Assembly: GCA_900540255.1 (NCBI GenBank)
Contig: UQFE01000006.1
Coordinates: forward strand, 37,847 to 101,846
Reading direction: 5' to 3'
Source of the DNA: an uncultured Clostridium sp.
GTDB taxonomy: Bacteria > Bacillota > Clostridia > Clostridiales > Clostridiaceae
DNA: 64,000 nucleotides
Within the stretch, counting starts at the first letter, position 1, and the number at the start of each line of letters is the position of its first letter. The position numbers and the translations under genes were made by a program. Positions 43,329 to 51,133 of this stretch are shown one piece after another. Below the pieces are notes generated by a model. That model saw only the letters and a list, made by a program, of their open reading frames with translations, had not been told where the DNA came from and searched no databases.

Positions 43329-43475
43329 AATTAAAACCCATATTAAACAATAACTTGATAAAATTACATAATTTTTTACTCTAAAATAATTTGACAATAT
43401 GTAAATTATAAGTTATATTGATTACGAGAGAAAGACGTTTGTATTTTATTAGAGGACAAATAAAGGGAGAAAATT

Positions 43476-44678
43476 ATGAAAAAGTTAGCTTTAATTACAA
43501 AAATATTTTTATTTTTAATATTAGGAATAGGAATTGGATTAATATGTGGGGTAAATAATATTCAATTTCCAATTAAAATATTAGCAACCTTTAGTGGATT
43601 ATTTAGTAATTTTTTATCTTTTGTAATTCCATTAATAATAATTGGATTTATAGTTCCTGGTATAGCATCATTAGGAAGTAAATCAGGAAAGGGACTTATA
43701 ATAACTACAATAATTGCTTATATATCTACATTACTAGCAGGACTTTTAGCATATTTAATTGGTTCAGGACTTCTTCCTAAATTAATAAGTGGAAATGTAG
43801 CATTAAGTGAAGGTGGACAAACAGTAGAACCTTATTTTAATATTGAAATTCCAGCAATAATGGGTGTTATGTCTGCATTAGTATTAGCTTTTGTTTTAGG
43901 AATAGGTTTATCTAAAATAAAAAATAGTGCTATGCTAAAGGTTTCTGAAGAATTTAATCAAATAGTTTTAATGATAGTAACTAATGTTTTAATTCCATTA
44001 GTACCTATATATATTGGATGTGTTTTTGCAAAATTAAGTTATAGTGGAGAAATTTTTAATACATTAAAATCTTTTGGAATAGTATATGTTTTACTATTTG
44101 CATTACAATTAACTTATATATGTATTCAATACTGTATTGCAGGAGCAATTAAAAAACAAAATCCATTTAAATTAATAAAAAATATGATACCAGCATATAT
44201 GACTGCGGTTGGAACACAATCTTCAGCTGCTACAATACCAGTAACATTACAATGTGTTAAAAAAAATGATGTTAATGAAGAAGTTTTAGATTTTGTTGTA
44301 CCTTTAGGTGCAACAATACATTTAGCAGGAGATACTATTACTTTAGTTCTTACTTCTATGGCAGTTATGTATATGAATGGACAAACTCCTACATTTGGGA
44401 TGATAATGCCATTTATATTTATGTTAGGTGTAACAATGGTAGCGGCTCCAGGAGTTCCAGGAGGTGGTGTAATGGCTGCACTTGGACTTTTAGAATCAAT
44501 GCTTGGATTTGGGGCAATAGAAAAACCAATTATGATTGCATTACATGCAGCACAAGATAGTTTTGGTACTGCAACTAATGTTACAGGTGATGGAGCTATA
44601 GCTATACTTGTTGATTATATTATTAATAAGAAAAAAGGTAATAGTATTTCAAAAGAAGATAAAGTTATATCAGCGTAA
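43476..44678 (+). CDS. Dicarboxylate/amino acid:cation symporter (DAACS family)
   Basis: A 400-residue transporter of the GltP/SstT family that imports glutamate, aspartate, serine or C4-dicarboxylates with Na+ or H+. There are eight helices plus two re-entrant loops. The diagnostic segments are the Ser-rich GTQSSAATIPVTLQC (first hairpin, about 248-262), PLGATIHLAGDTITL (the NMDGT-like site) and the C-terminal ALHAAQDSFGTATNVTGDGAIAILV with the substrate-binding Asp/Asn residues. The NMDGT motif reads HLAGDT here, closer to the SstT-like branch. GGGAGAA is the ribosome site. A long inverted-repeat element follows. Confidence 0.87.
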   Translation: MKKLALITKIFLFLILGIGIGLICGVNNIQFPIKILATFSGLFSNFLSFVIPLIIIGFIVPGIASLGSKSGKGLIITTIIAYISTLLAGLLAYLIGSGLLPKLISGNVALSEGGQTVEPYFNIEIPAIMGVMSALVLAFVLGIGLSKIKNSAMLKVSEEFNQIVLMIVTNVLIPLVPIYIGCVFAKLSYSGEIFNTLKSFGIVYVLLFALQLTYICIQYCIAGAIKKQNPFKLIKNMIPAYMTAVGTQSSAATIPVTLQCVKKNDVNEEVLDFVVPLGATIHLAGDTITLVLTSMAVMYMNGQTPTFGMIMPFIFMLGVTMVAAPGVPGGGVMAALGLLESMLGFGAIEKPIMIALHAAQDSFGTATNVTGDGAIAILVDYIINKKKGNSISKEDKVISA

Positions 44679-44716
44679 ATTTTGTTGAAAATATAGTTTT
44701 TAGATTAAATGAAATA

Positions 44717-44814
44717 GGGGATGTCGCACTAAAAATTTTATACACAATATATTCTTTTAAAAAATAAAAATCAACACAATATATTGTAGTATTTATTCTT
44801 AATGCGACATCCCC
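44717..44814. repeat. 98-bp element with 20-bp terminal inverted repeats (terminator- or MITE-like)
   Basis: GGGGATGTCGCACTAAAAAT at the left matches the reverse complement of the right end (GGGGATGTCGCATTAAGAAT) at 18 of 20 positions. The interior is about 58 bp and holds ACACAATATATT twice. TTTGTTTT follows on the + strand. It lies between convergent genes and may act as a bidirectional terminator, or be a small mobile element. Confidence 0.6.
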
Positions 44815-44855
44815 TTTGTTTTAGTTATAAAGTATTTATACTATGTAAAACTTTA

Positions 44856-45542
44856 TTAAATTTCTAATATATTAAATAAATCTTTAAGTGAGTGTATTAT
44901 ATATTTTGGTTTTATATCACTATTATTTATAGTGCCTTCTTTACATATCCAACATGTATCAATTTTTGAATCATTTCCACCCTTTATATCAGATGTGAGA
45001 GAATCTCCTATAACAAGTGCTTTAGAAGAATCAAAGTTATCTATATTTGTTTTTACAAAGTTAAAAAATAATTTAGAAGGTTTGTTTGATCCTATTTCTT
45101 CTGATATAAAGCTTTTTTCAAAATATTTGTCTAATCCAGAGTTTTTCATTCTATGAGTTTGTGTTTTAGCTACTCCATTAGTTATAATATATAGTTTATA
45201 TTTTTTATTAAGTTCTGCAAGTGTTTCATCAACATATGGCATCTTTTGTATTCCTTTATTTAAATATGAGCGATAGGTTTTTTCAAAATCTTGTCCATCA
45301 ACAGTTTTGTTGTATAAATTCATAAGCCTTGAAAATCTTGTATTTATTACATCATTAATTGTAAGTTCTTCACGTTCAACAGCTTTCCACATTTCATGAT
45401 TAATTTCTTTATAATTATTATATAATTCTAAGGTATACTCTATACCTTTGTCTAACATAGTGTTTTTAAATGATTCAAATTCATTACAATCAAAGTCAAG
45501 AAGTGTATTGTCAATATCAAATAATAATATTTCATATTTCAT
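44856..45542 (-). CDS. HAD-superfamily hydrolase, YjjG-like pyrimidine 5'-nucleotidase
   Basis: A 228-residue cytoplasmic phosphatase. Motif I is LLFDIDNTLLDF (nucleophile and acid Asp, about 8-12), motif II ITNGVAKTQTHRM, motif III Lys in SNKPSKLFFNF and motif IV VIGDSLTSDIKGG. The helical cap between motifs I and II and the ITNGVAKTQ.RRM-like string are those of the YjjG/YfnB group, which dephosphorylates noncanonical or free pyrimidine nucleotides. GGAT/AAGGA precedes the ATG on the minus strand. It stands alone. Substrate is by family. Confidence 0.82.
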   Translation of the reverse strand: MKYEILLFDIDNTLLDFDCNEFESFKNTMLDKGIEYTLELYNNYKEINHEMWKAVEREELTINDVINTRFSRLMNLYNKTVDGQDFEKTYRSYLNKGIQKMPYVDETLAELNKKYKLYIITNGVAKTQTHRMKNSGLDKYFEKSFISEEIGSNKPSKLFFNFVKTNIDNFDSSKALVIGDSLTSDIKGGNDSKIDTCWICKEGTINNSDIKPKYIIHSLKDLFNILEI

Positions 45543-45696
45543 ATTTTAATCATCCTTTCTTATTATTAAAATTTTAGTTATTTATTTTATAATAATATTT
45601 ATTTTGATGATTATAAATAGTAGATATATAAATAAAATTGATTTGTATAAATTTATATGAAATAATATTATAATTTGGGATAGGAGTGTGATAAAT

Positions 45697-46182
45697 ATGT
45701 CTAAAGAAAAGATTGTAAAAACAAATGCAATGAGAATATTAGATTTAAAGAAAATAAATTATGAAATTATTAGTTATGAAAGTAAAGATGGAAAAATTGA
45801 TGGGGTATCGGTAGCACATAAAATTGGTATATGTGAGGATAATGTATTTAAGACTTTAGTAGTACAAGGTTTGAGCAGAGAAATATATGTTTTTGTTATT
45901 CCAGTAGCAAAAGAATTAAATTTAAAAAAAGTTGCTTTATTAACTGGTGAGAAAAAAGTAGAAATGATTAATGTTAATGATATTATGAAGTATACTGGAT
46001 ATATTCGTGGTGGGTGTTCACCAATAGGTCAAAAGAAAGAATATAAAACTTTTATACATGAAAGTTGTAAGGGATTAGATTTTATTATTGTTAGTGCTGG
46101 AAAAATTGGATATCAAATAAAAATAAATCCTAATGATTTGATAAATGTAGTATCGGGAAAAGTTGAATATATAATAAAATAA
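45697..46182 (+). CDS. ybaK: YbaK/EbsC-type aminoacyl-tRNA deacylase
   Basis: A 161-residue editing enzyme that hydrolyses mischarged Cys-tRNA(Pro) or related tRNAs. The sequence begins IVKTNAMRILDLKKINYEIISY and shows GVSVAHKIGICEDNVFKTLVVQG with the functional Lys, VIPVAKELNLKKVA, and the C-terminal GYIRGGCSPIG loop followed by IIVSAGKIGYQIKINP. GGAG at 45683-45686 suits ATG 45697 better than the in-frame GTG 45688. It is monocistronic by appearance. The Cys-tRNA(Pro) specificity is assumed from close resemblance to YbaK. Confidence 0.87.
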   Translation: MSKEKIVKTNAMRILDLKKINYEIISYESKDGKIDGVSVAHKIGICEDNVFKTLVVQGLSREIYVFVIPVAKELNLKKVALLTGEKKVEMINVNDIMKYTGYIRGGCSPIGQKKEYKTFIHESCKGLDFIIVSAGKIGYQIKINPNDLINVVSGKVEYIIK

Positions 46183-46335
46183 TTATTATATAAATATGTC
46201 TATATTATTAAATTTCAAAAAATAATTATATGAAAGATAAAATACAAGTTAAATTTGATTTTACTTGTATTTTTTGTGTAATTTATAACTTATGTATAAT
46301 AACTACATATTATGTAATTGAGAATAAGGTATGAG

Positions 46336-46452
46336 GTGAAAGGTTTAAATAATAAAGAAAATTTAATGTCTCAATATGGTGGACCAGATGGTGAACTAAG
46401 TGCATCACTTAGATATCAAAATCAAAGATATACAATAATTTTAAAAAAATAA
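46336..46452 (+). pseudogene. Truncated CotJC/manganese-catalase remnant
   Basis: A 38-codon frame with GTG 46336 (or ATG 46366) reads NNKENLMSQYGGPDGELSASLRYQNQRYTI and then ends ILKK. QYGGPDGELSASLRY.xQRYT is the N-terminal block of CotJC-type Mn catalases, which normally run to about 190 residues. Everything after that block is missing. The intact CotJC-like gene starts 75 bp later but has a different version of this block (QLGGGNGELKAAMQYISQSF). So this is a decayed second copy rather than a leader peptide. Confidence 0.6.
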
Positions 46453-46527
46453 AAATAGAAATGAATAATATATATTAAGTTTTTAAATAATAAATTATAT
46501 AAATTTATTATTTGGAGGAATGATAAA

Positions 46528-47199
46528 ATGTTTGAACATAAAAAGCGGTTATTACATGAAGTAAAGGTTGAAAAACCTAATCCTCAATATGCAGTATTAA
46601 TGCAAGAGCAACTAGGAGGTGGAAATGGAGAGCTTAAGGCAGCAATGCAATATATTTCTCAAAGTTTTAGAATAAAAGATCCTGAAATAAAAGATTTATT
46701 TTTAGATATTGGAGCAGAAGAGTTAAGTCATATGGAAATGGTTGCGCAAACTATTAATTTATTAAATGGGCATGATGTTAATAATAATGATGTATTTAAT
46801 GGTGAAATTCAAACCCATGTACAATGTGGGTTATCACCTGTTTTAATAAATTCATCAGGAGCACCTTGGACAGCTGATTATGTAACTGTTACGGGAGATT
46901 TAGTTGCTGACTTATTATCTAATATTGCATCAGAACAAAGGGCTAAAGTTGTTTATGAATATCTGTATAGGCAAATAGATGATAAGGAAGTTAAAGCAAC
47001 AATAGATTTCTTACTTAACAGAGAAGAAGCACATAATGCATTATTTAGAGAAGCTTTAAATAAAGTTCAAAAAAGTGGTTCTAATAAGGACTTTGGAGTT
47101 ACAGAAGATTCTAAGTTATACTTTGATTTATCAACACCTGGGCCTTCACATGAACCACCAAATCCAACTGCACCTTCATTTGAAAATCCAAGAAAATAA
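46528..47199 (+). CDS. cotJC: CotJC-family manganese catalase (spore coat)
   Basis: A ferritin-like di-manganese catalase of 223 residues. Four helices carry the metal ligands: NGELKAAMQYISQSF (first Glu, about 36), GAEELSHMEMVAQTI (Glu and His, about 70-77), LVADLLSNIASEQRAKVVYEYLY (Glu) and FLLNREEAHNALFREAL (Glu and His, about 172-180). The Pro/Ser-rich tail ending GPSHEPPNPTAPSFENPRK is usual for the family. It detoxifies hydrogen peroxide in the spore coat or mother cell. A truncated relative lies just upstream; no CotJA or CotJB homologue is present. TTGGAGG precedes the ATG. Confidence 0.88.
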   Translation: MFEHKKRLLHEVKVEKPNPQYAVLMQEQLGGGNGELKAAMQYISQSFRIKDPEIKDLFLDIGAEELSHMEMVAQTINLLNGHDVNNNDVFNGEIQTHVQCGLSPVLINSSGAPWTADYVTVTGDLVADLLSNIASEQRAKVVYEYLYRQIDDKEVKATIDFLLNREEAHNALFREALNKVQKSGSNKDFGVTEDSKLYFDLSTPGPSHEPPNPTAPSFENPRK

Positions 47200-47240
47200 T
47201 TATATACTAATTAATTAAAATTAAAAAGATATTATAAAAA

Positions 47241-47272
47241 ATAAAGCAAGCTTAATGTTTGCTTTATTTTTT
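47241..47272 (+). terminator. Terminator after cotJC
   Basis: ATAAAGCAA pairs with TTTGCTTTAT, followed by TTTTTT. Confidence 0.7.
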
Positions 47273-47276
47273 ATAT

Positions 47277-47411
47277 GGCTCTGTTTTAGCATAGGGATGA
47301 TATTAGATTTTGAATATATAATTTAAGATTTATCTATTTTAAAATAGGGCAAAGCTTTAATATAGTATTTTCAATAGTTTATGGCATCAATCCTTATTTA
47401 AAATAGAGCAT
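47277..47411. mobile_element. Candidate MITE or decayed IS end, about 133 bp
   Basis: The left end GGCTCTGTTTTAGCATAGGG and the right end, read as its complement GCTCTATTTTAAATAAGG, are imperfect terminal inverted repeats of about 18-25 bp. The interior has no coding content and two related strings, TTTAAAATAGGGC and TTTAAAATAGAGC. It lies directly before the decayed ABC transporter genes. GGCTCTGTT-type ends occur in several transposon families; I cannot assign one. Confidence 0.4.
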
Positions 47412-47467
47412 TTAATATAAATTTATACTAGGATTATAATAAAGATGAAAGAAGTGGGAATTTTAAA

Positions 47468-48074
47468 ATGACATTAATAGAAGTAAAAAAATTTAAATAA
47501 AATATATGGTAGTGGAGAAGCGGAAGTTAAAGCTTTAAAAAATATAAACTTAAATATAGAACAAGGTGAATTTGTAGCAATAGTTGGACAATCTGGTTCT
47601 GGAAAAAGTACATTATTACATTTAATTGGAGGGGCAGATATTCCAAGTTCAGGAGAAGTTATAATAGATGGAAAAAATATTTATAAGTTAAAGGAAAAAG
47701 AGTTATCAATTTTAAGAAGAAGAAAGTTAGGATTTATATTTCAATTTTTTAATTTAATACCAGTTTTAACAGCACAAGAAAATATTGAAATGACAGTACT
47801 TTTAGATAATGAAAAAATAGATAAGAAATATATGAATGAACTTTTAAGGATATTAGGATTAGAAGAAAGAAAAAATAATTATCCATCGCAGTTATCAGGA
47901 GGACAACAGCAAAGAGTTTCTATAGGAAGGGCCTTAGCAAATAAACCATCAATTATTTTAGCAGATGAACCAACTGGAAATCTTGATTCAAAAAATTCAA
48001 AGGAAGTATTAGAGTTATTAAAATATTGTGCAAAAAAATATAATCAAACATTAATTTTAATCACTCATGATATT
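47468..48074 (+). pseudogene. BceA/FtsE-like ABC transporter ATP-binding gene, frameshifted and truncated
   Basis: Translation from ATG 47468 gives MTLIEVKKFK and stops. If one A of the seven-A run near 47485-47491 is removed, the frame continues NLNKIYGSGEAEVKALKNINL through Walker A (GQSGSGKST), LSGGQQQRVSIGRA and ILADEPTGNLDS to ITHDI. There the reading breaks into permease sequence, so the last 25 or so residues are missing. The family is the MacB/BceA group, which with an FtsX-like permease expels antimicrobial peptides. Two lesions make it non-functional. Confidence 0.82.
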
Positions 48075-48525
48075 AATAATGTGCTTATTATCAATACCTT
48101 TTGGAATAATATTTGGATTTATAGGAGTTTGGACAACTGTTAAGATAATGAATATTAAAATTACAAACCTTCTTGGAACAGGTCAATTAATTATAAGATT
48201 TCATTTAAGTGTAATTTTATTTCCCTTGATTTTAGGAATGACAACAATATTTATGGCAACATATGGACTAGCAAAAAAAGCTGGAAAAGTTTCACCTATA
48301 AGTTTTATTAAGGGTAATACTGAAAATGAAAAAATTAAAATACCATTAGTTTTATTAAGTGTTAGAGTTGTATCTTATGGATTCACAATTTCAAATAAAA
48401 TATATTGGCAACCATTTGTAATAGGATTTTTAATTAATTTATTTGTAGTTCTTATAGCTTCATTGATACCATTAAATAAGCTTAAAAAGATGAACTTAGT
48501 AGAAACTATAAGGCATGTTGAGTAA
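48075..48525 (+). pseudogene. C-terminal remnant of FtsX-like (BceB-type) permease
   Basis: Joined directly to the broken ATPase by deletion of the ATPase end and most of the permease. The fragment reads CLLSIPFGIIFGFIGVWTTVKIM, then VILFPLILGMTTIFMATYGLAKKAGKVSPISFIKGNTEN, and ends NLFVVLIASLIPLNKLKKMNLVETIRHVE. These are helices and the typical 'kisPieaik' and 'r.ve' ends of FtsX-like permeases. An intact permease would have about 650-850 residues; about 150 remain. Confidence 0.75.
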
Positions 48526-48580
48526 TTTAGTTTATAAAGTAAAGTTAGTGAGTCATAATATAATAGATAGTTTTTAGTTT

Positions 48581-48613
48581 ATAGGAGCAGAATAAATTTC
48601 TACTCCTATTTTA
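48581..48613 (+). terminator. Hairpin between the permease remnant and the regulator remnant
   Basis: ATAGGAGCAGAA and the complementary CTACTCCTAT segment form a stem followed by TTTTAT. Confidence 0.5.
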
Positions 48614-48635
48614 TGATAAGGGGGGAATTTTAAAG

Positions 48636-48792
48636 GTGATAAAAATATTATTTGTAGAAGATGATTTACCATTAGCATTAGGTATTGAATATACATTAAA
48701 GCAAGAAGGATTTGATGTAATTCATGCTAAAAATTTAAATGAAGCTAGAGAACAATATAAAAATAATTAATTTAACATAATACTATTAGAAT
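48636..48792 (+). pseudogene. Response-regulator receiver remnant
   Basis: GTG 48636, with GGGGGG upstream, encodes VIKILFVEDDLPLALGIEYTLKQEGFDVIHAKNLNEAREQYKNN, the first helix-strand units of an OmpR-type receiver including the acidic pair. A TAA at 48768 stops it. The frame then continues as FNIILLE, matching the usual FDLIILD strand, before another stop. Everything from the phospho-acceptor onward, including the DNA-binding domain, is deleted, and the sequence runs straight into a kinase. Confidence 0.75.
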
Positions 48793-49123
48793 AGTAACTA
48801 GCTTTCTAACCTTTTTAGTATTTTTATCAACTTTTATTTTTATAACATATAATTGGTTTAATGAGATAAATAAAAAATATATAAATCAAAATACAGCTTT
48901 GGTTGGTGCAATAATTTCAAATAATTCTGAACTTGAAGAAGAAATAGTTCCAATAATAACTAAAGGGAATATAGAGCAATATTATACAATAGGAAATACT
49001 ATTTTAGATAAATATTATTATACTGAAAATTTAAGTTCAATAAAAAATCCTATTATTAAAGATAGTTATAGTAATTTTAATTTAACTATAATATTATTAT
49101 GGGGAGTATTTTTTATAGATTTA
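48790..49123 (+). pseudogene. Sensor histidine kinase, 5' part (interrupted by IS605-type element)
   Basis: The frame reads RIVTSFLTFLVFLSTFIFITYNWFNEI, the first membrane helix. An extracytoplasmic stretch of about 75 residues follows (NTALVGAIISNNSELEEEI through NPIIKDSYSNFN), then the start of the second helix (LTIILLWGVFFIDL). The true start codon was lost in the deletion fusing it to the regulator. The reading continues in frame after the inserted element, at 49812. The short sensor loop is as in small kinases beside BceAB-type transporters. Confidence 0.75.
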
Positions 49124-49197
49124 GGGCGTAAAACCTCGTGGCTTCATGCCCGAGGCTGTAAGCCCATTACTTTAATTTTGGGTGTTGTATATATTTT

Positions 49198-49309
49198 TTA
49201 ATTATCCCCGAACTAACTGCCCCAGCAGTACCGATATAATATCATTTGCTCCATAATCCACTACCCCAAAACTTATTTTTCTTTAAACTTGGAAATGCTT
49301 TAAACATTT
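49198..49309 (-). pseudogene. tnpA (Y1 transposase) C-terminal remnant
   Basis: Read on the minus strand: EMFKAFPSLKKNKFWGSGLWSK, stop, YYIGTAGAVSSGIIK. This is the FWG..LWS.GYYI.T.G block near the catalytic Tyr end of IS200/IS605 Y1 transposases, with a TGA where Gly is expected. It is divergent from tnpB, as in IS605. Confidence 0.7.
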
Positions 49310-49737
49310 CGTTAGAACTAACACTTTTAAGGATTTTAACTAGTTCTGTTGGTGCAATAGTTGGTGGAGCAGATATAAAAAGAATAAAGCAAAATATGAA
49401 CTATAATAAGAACTTTGTTCAAGTGCCTATACAACGTTTAGCAGAGCTAATAAGCTACAAAGCTAAACTGCAAGGCATAGAAGTTAAATTCCAAGAAGAA
49501 AGCTATACAAGTGGATGTAGCGCTTTAGACTTAGAAGCTATTACAAAAAAGAACTATAACAAATCAAGAAGAATAGTTAGAGGATTATTTCTAAGTGGTT
49601 ATGGACTTATAAATTCAGATATAAATGGAAGTCTAAACATACTTAGAAAATCAGAAAAATGTATTCCCGACTTAATTAACTTAAAGAGGGATAATGGGAA
49701 ATTGGACTCTCCCAAGCGTATAAGGGTGGCTTGTTAA
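49310..49737 (+). pseudogene. tnpB (RNA-guided RuvC nuclease) C-terminal remnant
   Basis: The readable part contains NFVQVPIQRLAELISYKAKLQGIEVKFQEESYTSGCSALD and GYGLINSDINGSLNILRK. These correspond to the region around the RuvC-II Glu and the final RuvC-III Asp of TnpB. Only one Cys of the zinc-knuckle region remains. The first two thirds, including the first catalytic Asp, are missing, so no nuclease is made. The omega-RNA (reRNA) normally encoded at the 3' end of tnpB and the right end may still be present at about 49690-49811. Confidence 0.8.
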
Positions 49738-49811
49738 TTCATCAAGTGGAAACTTAAATATCAGACTACGCTAAAAGAATCCTCGTGGTCTTGTACCCGA
49801 GGTAGTTCAAA

Positions 49812-50696
49812 GTAATAAATATATTGATTTTTAAAATTATTTCACCAATATTCAATAATATAAAAATGTTAGGTGAAAGAGCTGATGAAATGGTTGAAGG
49901 AAATTTTAATTTTAGTAAGTTTAAGTTTGAAGAGGGAGACTTTTATGTATTTTATAATAAATTTACTCATATGGGAGAAAGACTGGAAAATGCATTAAAT
50001 GATCTAAAGAATGAAAAAATAAATTTAAAAGATATAATAAATGATATATCACATCAGTTAAAAACACCACTTTTAGCTTTAATAGCTTATAATGATATAT
50101 TAAAAATTCATGAAAATATGGATAGTAAAACAAAAAGTAAATTTATAGAAATGACTTCTGAACAGTTAGATAGAATGGATTGGCTTATAACAACTTTACT
50201 TAAATATGCAAGAATAGAAAGTAATGCAGTAAGTTATAATAAAGAAATGATACCACTTAGTGACAGTATAAAATATGCTATAGAATCGTTAAAGGTAAGT
50301 GCCAATGATAAAAATCAAAGCATAGAATTAATACTTAATAATGAAGGATATTATTTTCATGATAAAAAATGGATTGCTGAAAGTTTAAGCAATATAATAA
50401 AAAATGCTATAGAACATACTGATATAAATGGTAAAATTAAAATTATGCTTGAAGAAACACCAATGTCTATTAGTATAACAATAAGTGATAATGGAGAAGG
50501 AATTGAAAAATCAGATATTAAAAATATATTTAAAAGGTTTTATAAAGGGAAAAATTCAATAAATCCTAAAAGTATAGGAATTGGATTATCACTTAGTAAA
50601 AAGATAATAGAAGTACATGATGGTAGTATAGCAGTAGAAAGTGAGATTGGAAAAGGAACGAATTTCACTATAACATTATTAAAAGTGATAGTATAA
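49812..50696 (+). pseudogene. Sensor histidine kinase, 3' part
   Basis: Continuation of the interrupted kinase: SPIFNNIKMLGERADEMVEGNFNFSKF (post-membrane linker), the H-box DISHQLKTPLLALIAYNDIL, the N-box LSNIIKNAIEHT, G1 SDNGEGIEKSDI and a final GIGLSLSKKIIEVHDGSI with GKGTNFTITL. HQLKTP instead of HELRTP is typical of BceS/GraS-like intramembrane kinases. The catalytic core is intact but lacks its membrane part. A TTG at 49824 could start a soluble product, though there is no ribosome site. Confidence 0.8.
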
Positions 50697-50707
50697 GGAG
50701 CAAATTT

Positions 50708-50977
50708 ATGACAAAAGATAAAGTTGAAGAATTAAAAGAAAAATTTGATACGTTAATAGAGTTAGGAGTAGTTTTTCGCTATGGTAGTGAAGATATAGAG
50801 CAAGGAGAAATTACTAATATTGAATTTACAGAAGATGATACTGTAAAATTAGAATTAGATGAATTTACTGAAGAAGTAGTAGATTTACAAAATTTTATAG
50901 AAAATCACATAAAAGAAGGAAACAATTATCATACTTGGAACGTAAGTAGGGAGTTTGATAATTTATTAGAAAAATAA
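50708..50977 (+). CDS. 89-residue hypothetical acidic protein
   Basis: An intact frame with a good ribosome site (AAGGAG) starting 11 bp after the kinase remnant, so it was probably the last gene of that operon or an independent neighbour. The protein is acidic and mostly beta/alpha (ELKEKFDTLIELGVVFRYGSEDIEQGEITNIEF, then EEVVDLQNFIENHIKEGNNYHTWNVSREFDNLL). No signal peptide or membrane segment. I do not recognise the family. Repeat element copy C begins about 10 bp after its stop. Confidence 0.65.
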   Translation: MTKDKVEELKEKFDTLIELGVVFRYGSEDIEQGEITNIEFTEDDTVKLELDEFTEEVVDLQNFIENHIKEGNNYHTWNVSREFDNLLEK

Positions 50978-50986
50978 CCTTAAAGT

Positions 50987-51133
50987 AAGTGATAAGTGAC
51001 AAGTGACAAGTGGCAAGTTAAGGAAAAAATTCAGCTTGAGCTGAATTTTAAAAAAATATAAATTTAAGAAATTCCCTAGGGAATTTCTACCTAAAACTTG
51101 CAACTTGTCACTTGCAACTTGTCACTTGCAACT
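50987..51133. repeat. Copy C of the heptad-bounded intergenic element (best-formed copy)
   Basis: The left arm is four heptad units (GATAAGT, GACAAGT, GACAAGT, GGCAAGT) then TAAGG. The first hairpin is AAAATTCAGCTTGAGCTGAATTTT (two 12-base halves), the second GAAATTCCCTAGGGAATTTC, a perfect palindrome. The right arm is CCTAAAACTTGCAACTTG, then ACTTGCAACTTGTCACTTGC. Left and right arms are reverse complements. The right end runs into the CTA stop triplet of the leftward gene at 51132. Confidence 0.8.

Larger units (their letters stand above)
49124..49811 (+). mobile_element. Degenerate IS200/IS605-type element (tnpA and tnpB remnants) inside the kinase gene
   Basis: The element is bounded by imperfect palindromes typical of IS605-group ends: CCTCGTGG-loop-CCCGAGG at 49134-49155 and again at 49781-49802. 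The right end is TTCAA(A), and the left target is probably ATTTA. Removing it restores the kinase frame (FIDLVINILIFKIISPIF). About 690 bp remain instead of the 1.6-1.9 kb expected, so both transposase genes are deleted in part. It has higher G+C than its surroundings. Confidence 0.8.

Noticed and set aside
46366-46452. Leader peptide of cotJC
   Set aside because: Its sequence is the N-terminal block of CotJC-type catalases, so a truncated gene is the better explanation.
48067-48525. Independent small membrane protein gene
   Set aside because: The start is internal to the broken ATPase and the sequence is only the end of an FtsX-like permease.
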